Part shown: in pieces, positions 16,013 through 22,802 of the stretch | Layout of the letters: each line of letters starts with the position of its first letter | How positions within the stretch are numbered: the stretch's first letter is position 1 | Translations under genes and position numbers: made by a program | Assembly: GCA_051155755.1 (NCBI GenBank) | Contig: DAXETY010000147.1 | Span: 1-27,342 of the forward strand | From: DAXETY01 sp051155755 | Lineage (GTDB): Bacteria; Desulfobacterota; Desulfobacteria; Desulfobacterales; SG8-13 | Direction: 5' to 3' | DNA: 27,342 bases | The notes under the pieces: generated by a model | Databases searched by the model: none | Seen by the model: the letters and a program-made list of their open reading frames with translations, nothing else | Told to the model about the DNA's origin: nothing

Positions 16013-16492
16013 ATGCTAAAATTTTTGAAGAAAAAACCCAAATTCATGGATGAAGCCTATTCTGACCTTGCAATCATGCTCACACAGGATGAAGAAAAAC
16101 CAGTTTATAAGCGAGAAATAATAGATCCAGACAAATTGGATTATTCACTTGATAGCCTGAGACATATTGATGATTGTCTCGAGATTATTCGAAGTGACCC
16201 ACCTGAAGGAAACGATTTCTTGAGACTTGTGCTACGTTATGGAGCTTATGTTGGCGAAGTGATTAAAAGGAATTCGAAAAAAGAACATCATTGGGTTGAG
16301 CACAAAGAAGCCGCAAAATTTTCAAGTATGGTTAAAGGCTTCGAAGATTCGATATCAACAACAGGTATCTTATGGCGAGACTATGAGATCATGTGTTTCC
16401 CTTTAGGCAAGATATGTAAATATTTAGAAAACGGTAGTGAAGATAGCGTTCATTTTTTTTCAAAAGTAATACTTAATAGAGAACAGGAATAA
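16013..16492 (+). CDS. Hypothetical cassette protein (C7)
   Basis: Cassette C7 (15998-16548), 159 residues, not recognised. It has a basic N-terminus (MLKFLKKKPKFMDEAYSDL), a helical middle SLRHIDDCLEIIRSDPPEGN, and RLVLRYGAYVGEVIKRNSKK, a pattern I associate with small conserved hypothetical proteins of unknown role. The end is FPLGKICKYLENGSEDSVHF. Soluble, probably cytoplasmic. ATG 16013 follows GTCGTAGG, a poor ribosome site, close behind the upstream core. Confidence 0.68.
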   Translation: MLKFLKKKPKFMDEAYSDLAIMLTQDEEKPVYKREIIDPDKLDYSLDSLRHIDDCLEIIRSDPPEGNDFLRLVLRYGAYVGEVIKRNSKKEHHWVEHKEAAKFSSMVKGFEDSISTTGILWRDYEIMCFPLGKICKYLENGSEDSVHFFSKVILNREQE

Positions 16493-16494
16493 AC

Positions 16495-16554
16495 CTATAA
16501 CATGCCAGTCCACAGGACGCAGACAAGCTGCTCCTGTGACCGGCGGCGTTATGA
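16495..16554 (+). other. attC: attC of C7 (60 bp)
   Basis: R'' CTATAAC, exact complement of C7's left core GTTATAG; R' GTTATGA. Confidence 0.92.
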
Positions 16555-16588
16555 TGCCATATATGGAAAAGCAGATAATTATTAAAAA

Positions 16589-16837
16589 ATGAGAGTACTT
16601 ATCTACATAATAATTTTTTGCATACACGTAAATGTGCTAATCTGCATCCTTATGCTTGGATTTGACTGGATCTTAAGTGATATCGACAGTATCACTGGAA
16701 GGAAGTTAATAGGTTCTTTATTTACCGTCGGTATAGTATTTTTCTCGCATAGAATTTCAAAAAATTTCGCGTTCATAAAACTCAGTTATCAGAACTCGAT
16801 TAAAAGAGCGTTCTTTATAAATTTTAGCGAATCATAA
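16589..16837 (+). CDS. Small membrane protein (C8)
   Basis: Cassette C8 (16549-16932), 82 residues. Two hydrophobic segments are visible, IYIIIFCIHVNVLICILMLG (residues about 5-24) and IGSLFTVGIVFFSH (about 41-54), with a positive C-terminal tail (HRISKNFAFIKLSYQNSIKR). It is probably an inner-membrane hairpin protein. Not recognised. The TAA stop is in R''. No Shine-Dalgarno precedes ATG 16589. Confidence 0.6.
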   Translation: MRVLIYIIIFCIHVNVLICILMLGFDWILSDIDSITGRKLIGSLFTVGIVFFSHRISKNFAFIKLSYQNSIKRAFFINFSES

Positions 16838-16938
16838 CAATTCGCTGGAGCAGACAGGGACAACTTGCGCAGGTTACGCGTTAAGGCCCTATATGACTCG
16901 GAATATTTACCGCCTGCTGCTCAGCTCAAACGTTATGC
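16832..16938 (+). other. attC: attC of C8 (107 bp)
   Basis: R'' TCATAAC, exact complement of C8's left core GTTATGA; R' GTTATGC. Member of the long attC family (GCTGGAGCAGACAGGGACAA). Its core overlaps the stop codon of the reversed hicB gene. Confidence 0.92.
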
Positions 16939-17364
16939 TGCATCCCTGATATCGATGATTAACTCTTTTCCAAGGCATTTTAGAGCGGAGGCCAATTGAG
17001 AAAGAGTTGTATTGTGATCCAGATCGAGTATGCGTCTTACTTGGCGTCCGTCTACACCCATACACTCTCCGAGAGAAGCTTGGGTCATTCTCTGGTCTCG
17101 CATCGACTGATAAATAGCTATTTTCATTGCAATCTGCGGAGGTAAATGAACTAATTTTTGCCCTTCCTTTGCTTTTGATGGAGGCGGGATATCCCGACGA
17201 TCTTCTATGTAGCCGGTCAATGCAACAATAAGTGCATCTTGGGCCCAAACGATGGCATTATTTTCATCGGAACCGACAGTCATAGCCTCGGGTATATCGG
17301 GGAACTCAGCGATCAAGGAGCCGTTATCGTCGGTTGTAAAATTAACAGGGTAACTTTGTAGCAT
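16933..17364 (-). CDS. hicB: HicB antitoxin (C9, reversed cassette gene)
   Basis: 143-residue antitoxin that binds and neutralises HicA and represses the operon. The N-terminal HicB RNase-H-like fold is seen in FTTDDNGSLIAEFPDIPEAM and NNAIVWAQDALIVALTGYIE. The C-terminal DNA-binding helix-turn-helix is MTQASLGECMGVDGRQVRRI followed by SQLASALKCLG. ATG 17364 has a perfect AGGAGG 6 bases upstream and starts 11 bases after the hicA stop. The gene runs opposite to all other cassette genes, and its TAA stop is formed by bases of the recombination core (16933-16935). Autoregulation through the inverted repeat upstream of hicA is expected. Confidence 0.93.
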   Translation of the reverse strand: MLQSYPVNFTTDDNGSLIAEFPDIPEAMTVGSDENNAIVWAQDALIVALTGYIEDRRDIPPPSKAKEGQKLVHLPPQIAMKIAIYQSMRDQRMTQASLGECMGVDGRQVRRILDLDHNTTLSQLASALKCLGKELIIDIRDAA

Positions 17365-17375
17365 GCTTCCTCCTG

Positions 17376-17576
17376 CTAGAGGATATCCTCTGGGTCGATA
17401 CCCAGTTGTTTACATAATTTTTTGATAAATACCGGTCCTATGTCGGCATCGCCATGGATCGGTACTGTTGCCTGTTTTCCTTTAAATTTTGCCAATTGAT
17501 GACCGCCTTTACCGCGGTTTTTTGTGAACTCAACGCCAAGCTTCTTAAGTTTGCGGATGAGTTGCTTCGTTTTCAT
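17376..17576 (-). CDS. hicA: HicA mRNA interferase toxin (C9)
   Basis: 66-residue toxin of the double-stranded-RNA-binding-like YcfA/HicA family that cleaves mRNA and arrests translation. The sequence KQLIRKLKKLGVEFTKNRGK, then GGHQLAKFKGKQATVPIHGD with the catalytic His in GGH, and FIKKLCKQLGIDPED is canonical and full length. It is first in the operon, in reverse orientation inside cassette C9 (16933-17684), with its own TTGACA promoter. The predicted transcription start falls at or next to ATG 17576, and no Shine-Dalgarno is present, so the toxin may be translated from a leaderless message while HicB has a strong ribosome site. Confidence 0.93.
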   Translation of the reverse strand: MKTKQLIRKLKKLGVEFTKNRGKGGHQLAKFKGKQATVPIHGDADIGPVFIKKLCKQLGIDPEDIL

Positions 17577-17582
17577 AGCACA

Positions 17583-17611
17583 TGGTTAGGACATTATTGT
17601 CCTGGTGTCAA
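17583..17611 (-). promoter_or_regulatory. hicAB promoter with operator in the spacer
   Basis: On the minus strand, -35 TTGACA (17611-17606), a 17-base spacer, and a weak -10 TAACCA (17588-17583). The spacer is almost filled by the inverted repeat AGGACA-ATAA-TGTCCT (17588-17603), which should be the HicB or HicAB operator. The toxin ATG lies 6 bases beyond the -10. Confidence 0.7.
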
Positions 17612-17629
17612 GGGGTTTTTGAAATTTTG

Positions 17630-17690
17630 GCATAACCAGCGGCTGGAGTCGGACGCGCGTTCCGCGCGCCGCTCAGCCGCAACGTTAGCC
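17630..17690 (+). other. attC: attC of C9 (61 bp)
   Basis: R'' GCATAAC, exact complement of C9's left core GTTATGC; R' GTTAGCC. Nearly the same arms (CCAGCGGCTGGAGTCGGACG / CGCCGCTCAGCCGCAAC) as the attC of C17. Confidence 0.93.
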
Positions 17691-17707
17691 ATATATCAGG
17701 AGATTAC

Positions 17708-18259
17708 ATGGAAATAGATATATCTTCCTTTTTTAAGGTTCTTGACGCCCAACTTGCAGTTGATGCCACTGTGCAAGCGTCCATGGAAGTTATTCTTGAA
17801 AATTGCGCATCTTTCAAGCCAGAAGAGTGGATACCATATCGCAATATTGATTACAATCGCGATATGTCAGCTTTAATGGAAGCTCTTAACAAGATTGCCG
17901 AGACAAAGGATGTTGCTGGTGTATATATTGGTATTTTTAATCCAGTTGTAGGAGGCAAAACCACAAGCGATATGTATGCCGTTGGATGTTCTGAATACGA
18001 TTCCGACGATGAAGGGTGTGAGTGGGCTTTTTCTCACAAGGAACCAGAAAAGCATGCCGTCTATTTTGGTTCTGAAGTCCATGGAGACATATATGGACTT
18101 GCATATCAAGATAAAGGACTGGGAAACAACGCCGAATACCCTCTTTGTCTTGCGTATACAGCATTGGCTGCGAACAGAGCTGCCAGAGAAATGAATTATT
18201 TGAAACCTATATCCGCTGGTTTTGATTCCGGTGACATTATTTTGGTTTACACACCATAG
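17708..18259 (+). CDS. Hypothetical cassette protein (C10)
   Basis: Cassette C10 (17685-18329), 183 residues, unrecognised. It has an N-terminal helical part (VLDAQLAVDATVQASMEVIL), a strand-rich centre AGVYIGIFNPVVGGKTTSDM, an acidic YDSDDEGCEWAF segment, and a C-terminal helix AYTALAANRAAREM ending GDIILVYTP. No membrane segment. The start is well supported: AGGAGA 7 bases before ATG 17708. The acidic, conserved-Trp composition resembles contact-dependent immunity proteins, but I have no family match. Confidence 0.75.
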   Translation: MEIDISSFFKVLDAQLAVDATVQASMEVILENCASFKPEEWIPYRNIDYNRDMSALMEALNKIAETKDVAGVYIGIFNPVVGGKTTSDMYAVGCSEYDSDDEGCEWAFSHKEPEKHAVYFGSEVHGDIYGLAYQDKGLGNNAEYPLCLAYTALAANRAAREMNYLKPISAGFDSGDIILVYTP

Positions 18260-18274
18260 AAAATTGGATACAGG

Positions 18275-18335
18275 GGCTAACAAAAGCATTGAGCCGGACT
18301 CTCGTACCTCGAGCCGCTCATGCTTGTCGTTAGCA
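18275..18335 (+). other. attC: attC of C10 (61 bp)
   Basis: R'' GGCTAAC, exact complement of C10's left core GTTAGCC; R' GTTAGCA. Arms GCATTGAGCCGGACTCTCG / CGAGCCGCTCATGC. Confidence 0.92.
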
Positions 18336-18349
18336 GCCTTCAGTGAAAC

Positions 18350-18778
18350 ATGGACGTTTTAGATATATTACAAGAAAAGCTCATCGGTAATTTTTACTCA
18401 CGATTTAGTGTTGGGGATACTTGGGATTTCTGTTTTCATGATTTTTGGTTAATTTCACATAATGTAATATCTTCTCACGAAGCTAAGCTTAATGCTGTGC
18501 TTCAAAACAGTTTTAAGCCTGCGATAGAGGCAGTTGATAAAGAGGACGTTGCTAAGAGCATTATAGTCTGCAGCACTCAACGAAAACAGATCATCGATAT
18601 CAGTTTAAAAAAAGATTCAACTTTATCTTTAATATTTGAAAATGAAGTCGAGCTCATTTTTCCAACTGACACAAATATTGTTGATTGGCATTGGGCCATT
18701 AATAAAGATGGTGGTGATCCATATTTGGGTTTTATTGTTGGGTGCTTCAATCCAGGCAAGGTGGAGGTCGACTGCTAA
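18350..18778 (+). CDS. Hypothetical cassette protein (C11)
   Basis: Cassette C11 (18330-18898), 142 residues, unrecognised. It contains FSVGDTWDFCFHDFWLISHN, a helical middle and a beta-rich end ENEVELIFPTDTNIVDWHWA with GDPYLGFIVGCFNPGKVEV. It reads like a small soluble alpha/beta protein. The stop TAA sits in R''. ATG 18350 has only a weak purine stretch upstream. Confidence 0.68.
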   Translation: MDVLDILQEKLIGNFYSRFSVGDTWDFCFHDFWLISHNVISSHEAKLNAVLQNSFKPAIEAVDKEDVAKSIIVCSTQRKQIIDISLKKDSTLSLIFENEVELIFPTDTNIVDWHWAINKDGGDPYLGFIVGCFNPGKVEVDC

Positions 18779-18904
18779 CAAATCATTTGTGTGGGACCGG
18801 GAAGGGCTGCGGCTTTTTTGAAATACTGTCAGTTAAGTCGGTAATGTTGCCTTTTTGCAAGTCCTCGGCTTTCGCTTCCCGGCCCCACAATTCAACCGTT
18901 AGAC
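18773..18904 (+). other. attC: attC of C11 (132 bp)
   Basis: R'' TGCTAAC, exact complement of C11's left core GTTAGCA; R' GTTAGAC. The longest attC in the array. Arms TTGTGTGGGACCGGGAAG / CTTCCCGGCCCCACAA enclose an extended loop. Confidence 0.92.
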
Positions 18905-18920
18905 GAAGGAGAAAGATATC

Positions 18921-19442
18921 ATGCAGGTAACATGTTTTTGTTTTGACTGGAATGATGTTCTAAAACGGCATGACGCTCAAGCCATTGTTGATGAAATGAT
19001 TCTCACTGATGATATTGACTTATACGCAAAAGATATTCCTGAGTGGGTATGGTTTTCAGATAGCCACAATCAATATTTTTCAGTGGCAGAGGCACTCTCT
19101 GAATTAATCCCAGTTGCATCAGCTGATATCCGACCGGCCTTGGAGTCAATTACTCAAATAATCTCAATCGGCGAAACAATTGACGAACTTGGTATCCAAC
19201 CGCTAACCGAAGGTTGTTATTTCATTTCAATGTCGCCCAATCGTGTCTCGGAAATGCACCAAGCGTTTAACTCTATAGACTTTACGACGCTTGGAGACTT
19301 GTTTACAAAGAACAGATCTAATTCTTCAGCAAAATCATTACCGAACGTGGATTCTGATTTTTTGGCATATCTTAAACAATGGCATGAAGCCCTAAAATTT
19401 GCTCATGACAACAGCTTTGGATTCATCGGCCACGTCGGCTGA
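18921..19442 (+). CDS. Hypothetical cassette protein (C12)
   Basis: Cassette C12 (18899-19554), 173 residues, unrecognised. It begins CFCFDWNDVLKRHDAQAIVD, is acidic, then shows GIQPLTEGCYFISMSPNRVS and a helical C-terminus (FLAYLKQWHEALKFAHDNSF). The layout (about 170 residues, a mid-protein 'EGCYFISMSP' strand, a late helix ending in a short glycine tail) resembles orphan cassette proteins rather than an enzyme. A good ribosome site GAAGGAGA precedes ATG 18921. Confidence 0.75.
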   Translation: MQVTCFCFDWNDVLKRHDAQAIVDEMILTDDIDLYAKDIPEWVWFSDSHNQYFSVAEALSELIPVASADIRPALESITQIISIGETIDELGIQPLTEGCYFISMSPNRVSEMHQAFNSIDFTTLGDLFTKNRSNSSAKSLPNVDSDFLAYLKQWHEALKFAHDNSFGFIGHVG

Positions 19443-19454
19443 TCACGAACTCTC

Positions 19455-19560
19455 GTCTAACCAAACGCTGGAGCAGACAGGGACAACTTGCGCGGTTTTT
19501 CGTTAAGGATCGAAGGTCAGCGATATATTTATCGCCTGCTGCTCAGCTTAAACGTAATTT
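19455..19560 (+). other. attC: attC of C12 (106 bp) with mutated right core
   Basis: R'' GTCTAAC, exact complement of C12's left core GTTAGAC. The R' position reads GTAATTT instead of the GTTATTT predicted from C13's own R'' (AAATAAC), so the conserved GTT is changed to GTA. Otherwise a member of the long attC family. Confidence 0.85.
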
Positions 19561-19580
19561 TTCAATTGGCATGGAAGAAC

Positions 19581-20189
19581 ATGGAAGAACCTAAACATGG
19601 CTGTGTGGCTGGTGATTGCGAGAATGGAAAAGGCATATATATTTACTCGGATGGCTCTACATACAAAGGTGGATGGAAAGATGGTACAGAGCACGGTTTT
19701 GGGGTTTTAAAATTTTCGAATGGTGCCAGATACGCAGGTTTCTTTAAGCGTGGAGCAATGCACGGTGAAGGAACCTCGATAGATGCACATGGGAATCGAT
19801 ACAATGGGCAATGGAGGCAAGGAAAACGATGTGGTTATGGTGTAACTGTTTTTGATGATGGGATGCGGCATGAGGGTGAATACGTAGATGATGAATCAAA
19901 TGGAATAGGCAAGATATTATATCCAGATGGTGCTAAGTATGAAGGAAATTTCAAAAACGGCGACATCCATGGGTACGGAAAATTCATATATGAGAATGGC
20001 GTAATTTATGAAGGTGAATTTTTATCCGGAAATAGGGATGGAAAAGGAATAGCGATCTACCCCAATGGATTCAAATATGAAGGTCAATGGGAAAATAATG
20101 TTGAACACGGTGAAGGTGTGGTTTCGCGGCCAGATGGCTCAATAGAAAAAAAGGTGATTTGGAATAAAGGCGAGTTTATCGACAAATAA
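19581..20189 (+). CDS. MORN-repeat protein (C13)
   Basis: Cassette C13 (19555-20250), 202 residues built from about eight MORN repeats (pattern Y-x-G-x-[FW]-x-x-G-x-x-x-G-x-G). Examples are YIYSDGSTYKGGWKDGTEHG, YAGFFKRGAMHGEGT, YNGQWRQGKRCGYGV, YEGNFKNGDIHGYGKF and YEGQWENNVEHGEGV. MORN repeats fold as stacked beta hairpins and usually mediate protein or membrane binding; no catalytic domain is attached. ATG 19581 is preceded by GGAAGAAC. The frame is open further upstream but that part is attC sequence. The stop TAA is in R''. Confidence 0.88.
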   Translation: MEEPKHGCVAGDCENGKGIYIYSDGSTYKGGWKDGTEHGFGVLKFSNGARYAGFFKRGAMHGEGTSIDAHGNRYNGQWRQGKRCGYGVTVFDDGMRHEGEYVDDESNGIGKILYPDGAKYEGNFKNGDIHGYGKFIYENGVIYEGEFLSGNRDGKGIAIYPNGFKYEGQWENNVEHGEGVVSRPDGSIEKKVIWNKGEFIDK

Positions 20190-20256
20190 CAATGTGCTGG
20201 ACACCGACTGGGGTTTCGCTGGCGCTTCACCCCAGCCGGTCAGCACCACGTTGGGC
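20184..20256 (+). other. attC: attC of C13 (73 bp)
   Basis: R'' AAATAAC; R' GTTGGGC. Arms GTGCTGGACACCGACTGGGG / CCCCAGCCGGTCAGCACC pair well. C13's left core would need to be GTTATTT but is GTAATTT. Confidence 0.9.
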
Positions 20257-20284
20257 CTCAACAATACCTTTCGATAAATCCTCC

Positions 20285-20313
20285 TTGACAGAGTGTAGCC
20301 CGAAGGCTACAAT
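20285..20313 (+). promoter_or_regulatory. higBA promoter with operator in the spacer
   Basis: -35 TTGACA (20285-20290), 17-base spacer, -10 TACAAT (20308-20313). The perfect inverted repeat TGTAGCC-CGAA-GGCTACA (20294-20311) occupies the spacer and enters the -10, as expected for an antitoxin operator. The toxin ATG is 6 bases after the -10. Confidence 0.85.
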
Positions 20314-20319
20314 AACAAA

Positions 20320-20610
20320 ATGATCGAGATCCGTAAAACCCACAATTTTGCCAAATGGATTGATGGGTTACAGGATATTCGGGCACGTGCCCGCATTCTC
20401 GTCCGGATCGAACGGCTGGCTGCTGGAAATCCCGGCGATGTAAAGCCAGTTGGAGAGGGAGTTTCAGAGATGCGGATTGATTACGGCCCTGGATATCGTG
20501 TGTACTTTAAACAGACAGGACAAATGTTGATCATTTTGCTGGCTGGGGGCGACAAGAAATCCCAGGCAAAGGATATTCAAACCGCTCTGCGCCTTGCAAG
20601 AAACTTATAG
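20320..20610 (+). CDS. higB: HigB-type toxin, RelE/ParE superfamily (C14)
   Basis: 96-residue toxin of the RelE/ParE superfamily (phage Gp49-like HigB group), expected to act on translating mRNA. Typical sequence: FAKWIDGLQDIRARARILVR, GNPGDVKPVGEGVSEMRIDY, GPGYRVYFKQTGQMLIILLA and GGDKKSQAKDIQTALRLA. Full length. It is the first gene of cassette C14 (20251-21051), 10 bases before its antitoxin. No Shine-Dalgarno is present and the predicted transcript would start at about the ATG, suggesting leaderless translation. Toxin-first order is normal for this group. Confidence 0.92.
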   Translation: MIEIRKTHNFAKWIDGLQDIRARARILVRIERLAAGNPGDVKPVGEGVSEMRIDYGPGYRVYFKQTGQMLIILLAGGDKKSQAKDIQTALRLARNL

Positions 20611-20620
20611 GAGTTGAACC

Positions 20621-20947
20621 ATGGAAAAAACCATTACGACTCGTTACGATGTTTCCGAACATCTTCGTACCCCGGAGGAAATGGCTGCCTATCTCGAAGC
20701 CTCTATTGAAGAAGCAAACGGGGATGCCGCCTTCATTGCCAAAGCACTTGGAGACATCGCCCGTGCCAAGGGTATGACCCAAGTGGCACGTGATGCGGGG
20801 CTTTCTCGGGAAAGCCTTTACAAAGCACTTTCCGGTGAGAGGAGCCCGGGCTTCGACACCATACTCAAGGTAATCGGTGCACTTGGACTGAAACTTCACG
20901 CAGAAGCCGATTATAATAAAATTCAAAAGGCCCAACAAAACGCTTAA
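20621..20947 (+). CDS. higA: HigA-type antitoxin, HTH family (C14)
   Basis: 108-residue antitoxin of the 'addiction module antidote' group. The N-terminal part has YDVSEHLRTPEEMAAYLEAS. The C-terminal helix-turn-helix is GMTQVARDAGLSRESLYKAL, followed by GERSPGFDTILKVIGALGLK. It should neutralise the preceding toxin and repress the promoter at the spacer palindrome. ATG 20621 has TAGGAG 8 bases upstream, unlike the toxin gene. The last codons and stop overlap this cassette's attC, whose R'' box lies inside the coding region at 20930-20936. Confidence 0.92.
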   Translation: MEKTITTRYDVSEHLRTPEEMAAYLEASIEEANGDAAFIAKALGDIARAKGMTQVARDAGLSRESLYKALSGERSPGFDTILKVIGALGLKLHAEADYNKIQKAQQNA

Positions 20948-21057
20948 GTCGGACCGGGCATCCAATGGCATTGTGAAAAGCTGTGCATTCACCAAAGCTA
21001 TTCACCTCGCGGGAAGTTGTGCCAAATTGGCCCGGCCGCTTAGCTCAAACGTTGGCC
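20930..21057 (+). other. attC: attC of C14 (128 bp)
   Basis: R'' GCCCAAC (20930-20936) is the exact complement of C14's left core GTTGGGC and lies inside higA; R' GTTGGCC. Arms CGCTTAAGTCGGACCGGGC / GCCCGGCCGCTTAGCTC. Confidence 0.85.
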
Positions 21058-21081
21058 ATGACTCATGATACGTGACAATCC

Positions 21082-21807
21082 ATGACACCCAAAGCATCAC
21101 AGGGCGCTAGACTCGACCGGCTATGGCTGGCATTCCTGGTGGTCGCAGGAGGTGTCCTGAGCGCGTTCCTTGCCGCGAGCATTTTCGACGCAACTGTCTC
21201 CCTTTCCGGGATTCTGTGTGTTGGTCTGATCGCGATTGGACGCCGCGAGGGCTACCTTATAGGCCTCTACAACAGCCTCTCCTACTCGATTCTGGCCTAC
21301 GGCAACGGACTCTTTGGAGAAGTCTATCTCAACCTTCTGTTCTTCGTCCCAACGGGCATCATCGGTTATGTGATGTGGTCTCGCCACACGAGGCAGGACA
21401 GGACGGTGGAGATGAGGCAACTCAGCTGGCTGCAACGGTTCACGGTGGCATCCATCTGCATCGCGTGCACAGTCGGGCTTGGGCTCCTTCTGGGGCTGAA
21501 TCCTCGCCAGAATACGCCTTTCGTTGACGCCACCACCAACGTGCTGTCCGTCGTGGCTACATTTCTAATGATGTGGCGGTACAAGGAGCAGTGGCTGCTG
21601 TACATCCTGCTCAACATTGTCACCATTGGCATGTGGTTTTTGCGCTTCAGAGCCGGGGGAGAAGCAGGAGACTTGATGATCCTGATGTGGGCGCTGTTTC
21701 TCTTGAACGCCCTTTTTGGGTATTGGCGATGGCACGTGGGCACGAAGGTCGCGCGGGTATCGAACCCCTGTGTGAACGCTGAGTTGGGAACATGCGACGT
21801 GGCCTGA
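21082..21807 (+). CDS. pnuC: PnuC-family nicotinamide riboside/NMN transporter (C15)
   Basis: 241-residue polytopic inner-membrane protein of the PnuC family, importing nicotinamide riboside for NAD salvage. Several hydrophobic helices are visible (LAFLVVAGGVLSAFLAASIF, LSGILCVGLIAIG, LLFFVPTGIIGYVMW, ICIACTVGLGLLLGL). The core is GLYNSLSYSILAYGNGLFGE, then DATTNVLSVVATFLMMWRYK and EQWLLYILLNIVTIGMWFL, which are typical PnuC sites for substrate binding. It is the first gene of the largest cassette (21052-23186) and overlaps nadR by 16 bases, so they are translated together. No good Shine-Dalgarno before ATG 21082. GC content is higher than in neighbouring cassettes. Confidence 0.93.
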   Translation: MTPKASQGARLDRLWLAFLVVAGGVLSAFLAASIFDATVSLSGILCVGLIAIGRREGYLIGLYNSLSYSILAYGNGLFGEVYLNLLFFVPTGIIGYVMWSRHTRQDRTVEMRQLSWLQRFTVASICIACTVGLGLLLGLNPRQNTPFVDATTNVLSVVATFLMMWRYKEQWLLYILLNIVTIGMWFLRFRAGGEAGDLMILMWALFLLNALFGYWRWHVGTKVARVSNPCVNAELGTCDVA

Positions 21808-22802
21808 CGCTGGGCAAGTTCGCCCCTTTCCATCGCGGGCACCAAATGCTCGTAGAGACCGCTTTGGCCGAGGTGGACGAACTGGTCATCATGGTTTACG
21901 CTACGGACGTGATAGACGTGCCTCTCCAGGTTCGCGCGGGATGGATACGAGATCTGTACCCGACGGTCCGGATCATCGAGGCATGGGACGGTCCAGACGG
22001 CTACGGTGACACCCCGGAGATCTGTCGCGAGCAGGAGAAGTACATTCTCAAGAAGCTCAACGGGGTGCGCATTACACATTTCTACTCCAGCGAGTTCTAT
22101 GGAGGCCACGTGAGTCGGGCTCTTGGTGCAGTCGATCGCAGGATCGACGAGGCACGTGTGGCTGTGCCAATCAGCGGGACGGCTCTCCGCGAGGACTACT
22201 TTGCGAACCGGAAACACCTCGCCCCCGTGGTGTATGCCGACCTGATCACGAAAGTGTGTTTCATGGGCGCACCCTCGACAGGCAAGACAACCCTCGCCCA
22301 AACGATGGCTGAACGGCATAATACCGTGTGGATGCCGGAGTATGGCGCAGAGTACTGGCTTGAACACCATGTTGACCGAAGAATCACACTGAATCAGTTT
22401 GAGGAGATCGCGCCAGAACACAACAGCAGGGAGGATGCACTGACTCTACAGGCCCGGAAGTACCTCTTTTGCGACACAAACCCAATCACAACGTATGTCT
22501 TTGCGAAGGACTACCACGGCATCGCTGGCCCGGTTCTGACCCGACTGGCGATGGAAGCGGAGAAACGGTACGACTTGTTCTTTCTCTGCGACACTGATAT
22601 TCCCTATGCAGACACATGGGATCGCAGCGGGGATCAGAAGAGGAAGTGGTTTCAGGACCAGATCGTCAGCGACCTTGCTGAAAGACGGGTACCGTTTTTC
22701 ATAGTCAGCGGGACATTAGATGAACGAGTGTCCCAGGTAGACGAAGTGCTTCGACAGTACCGGAAATTCGACAACTGTGACAAATGTCGCAATACGCCAT
22801 AG
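21792..22802 (+). CDS. nadR: NadR: NMN adenylyltransferase / ribosylnicotinamide kinase (C15)
   Basis: 336-residue bifunctional enzyme: phosphorylates nicotinamide riboside to NMN, then adenylates NMN to NAD. The N-terminal nucleotidyltransferase domain has GKFAPFHRGH (8-17) and ISGTALR (127-133). The kinase domain has Walker A GAPSTGKT (159-166), PEYGAEYWLEHH and later FLCDTDIPYADTWDR. The HTH repressor domain of enterobacterial NadR is absent, leaving the two enzymatic domains only. It overlaps pnuC, forming a complete uptake-to-NAD path on one cassette. GGGA lies 3 bases upstream of ATG 21792. Confidence 0.95.
   Translation: MRRGLTLGKFAPFHRGHQMLVETALAEVDELVIMVYATDVIDVPLQVRAGWIRDLYPTVRIIEAWDGPDGYGDTPEICREQEKYILKKLNGVRITHFYSSEFYGGHVSRALGAVDRRIDEARVAVPISGTALREDYFANRKHLAPVVYADLITKVCFMGAPSTGKTTLAQTMAERHNTVWMPEYGAEYWLEHHVDRRITLNQFEEIAPEHNSREDALTLQARKYLFCDTNPITTYVFAKDYHGIAGPVLTRLAMEAEKRYDLFFLCDTDIPYADTWDRSGDQKRKWFQDQIVSDLAERRVPFFIVSGTLDERVSQVDEVLRQYRKFDNCDKCRNTP

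Noticed and set aside
20942..20948. GCTTAAG as the R'' box of the C14 attC
   Set aside because: GCCCAAC at 20930-20936 is the exact complement of the C14 left core GTTGGGC, so the site starts there.
21058..21075. Five-codon leader frame (MTHDT) just before pnuC
   Set aside because: Too short, no ribosome site and no attenuator structure; it may be chance.
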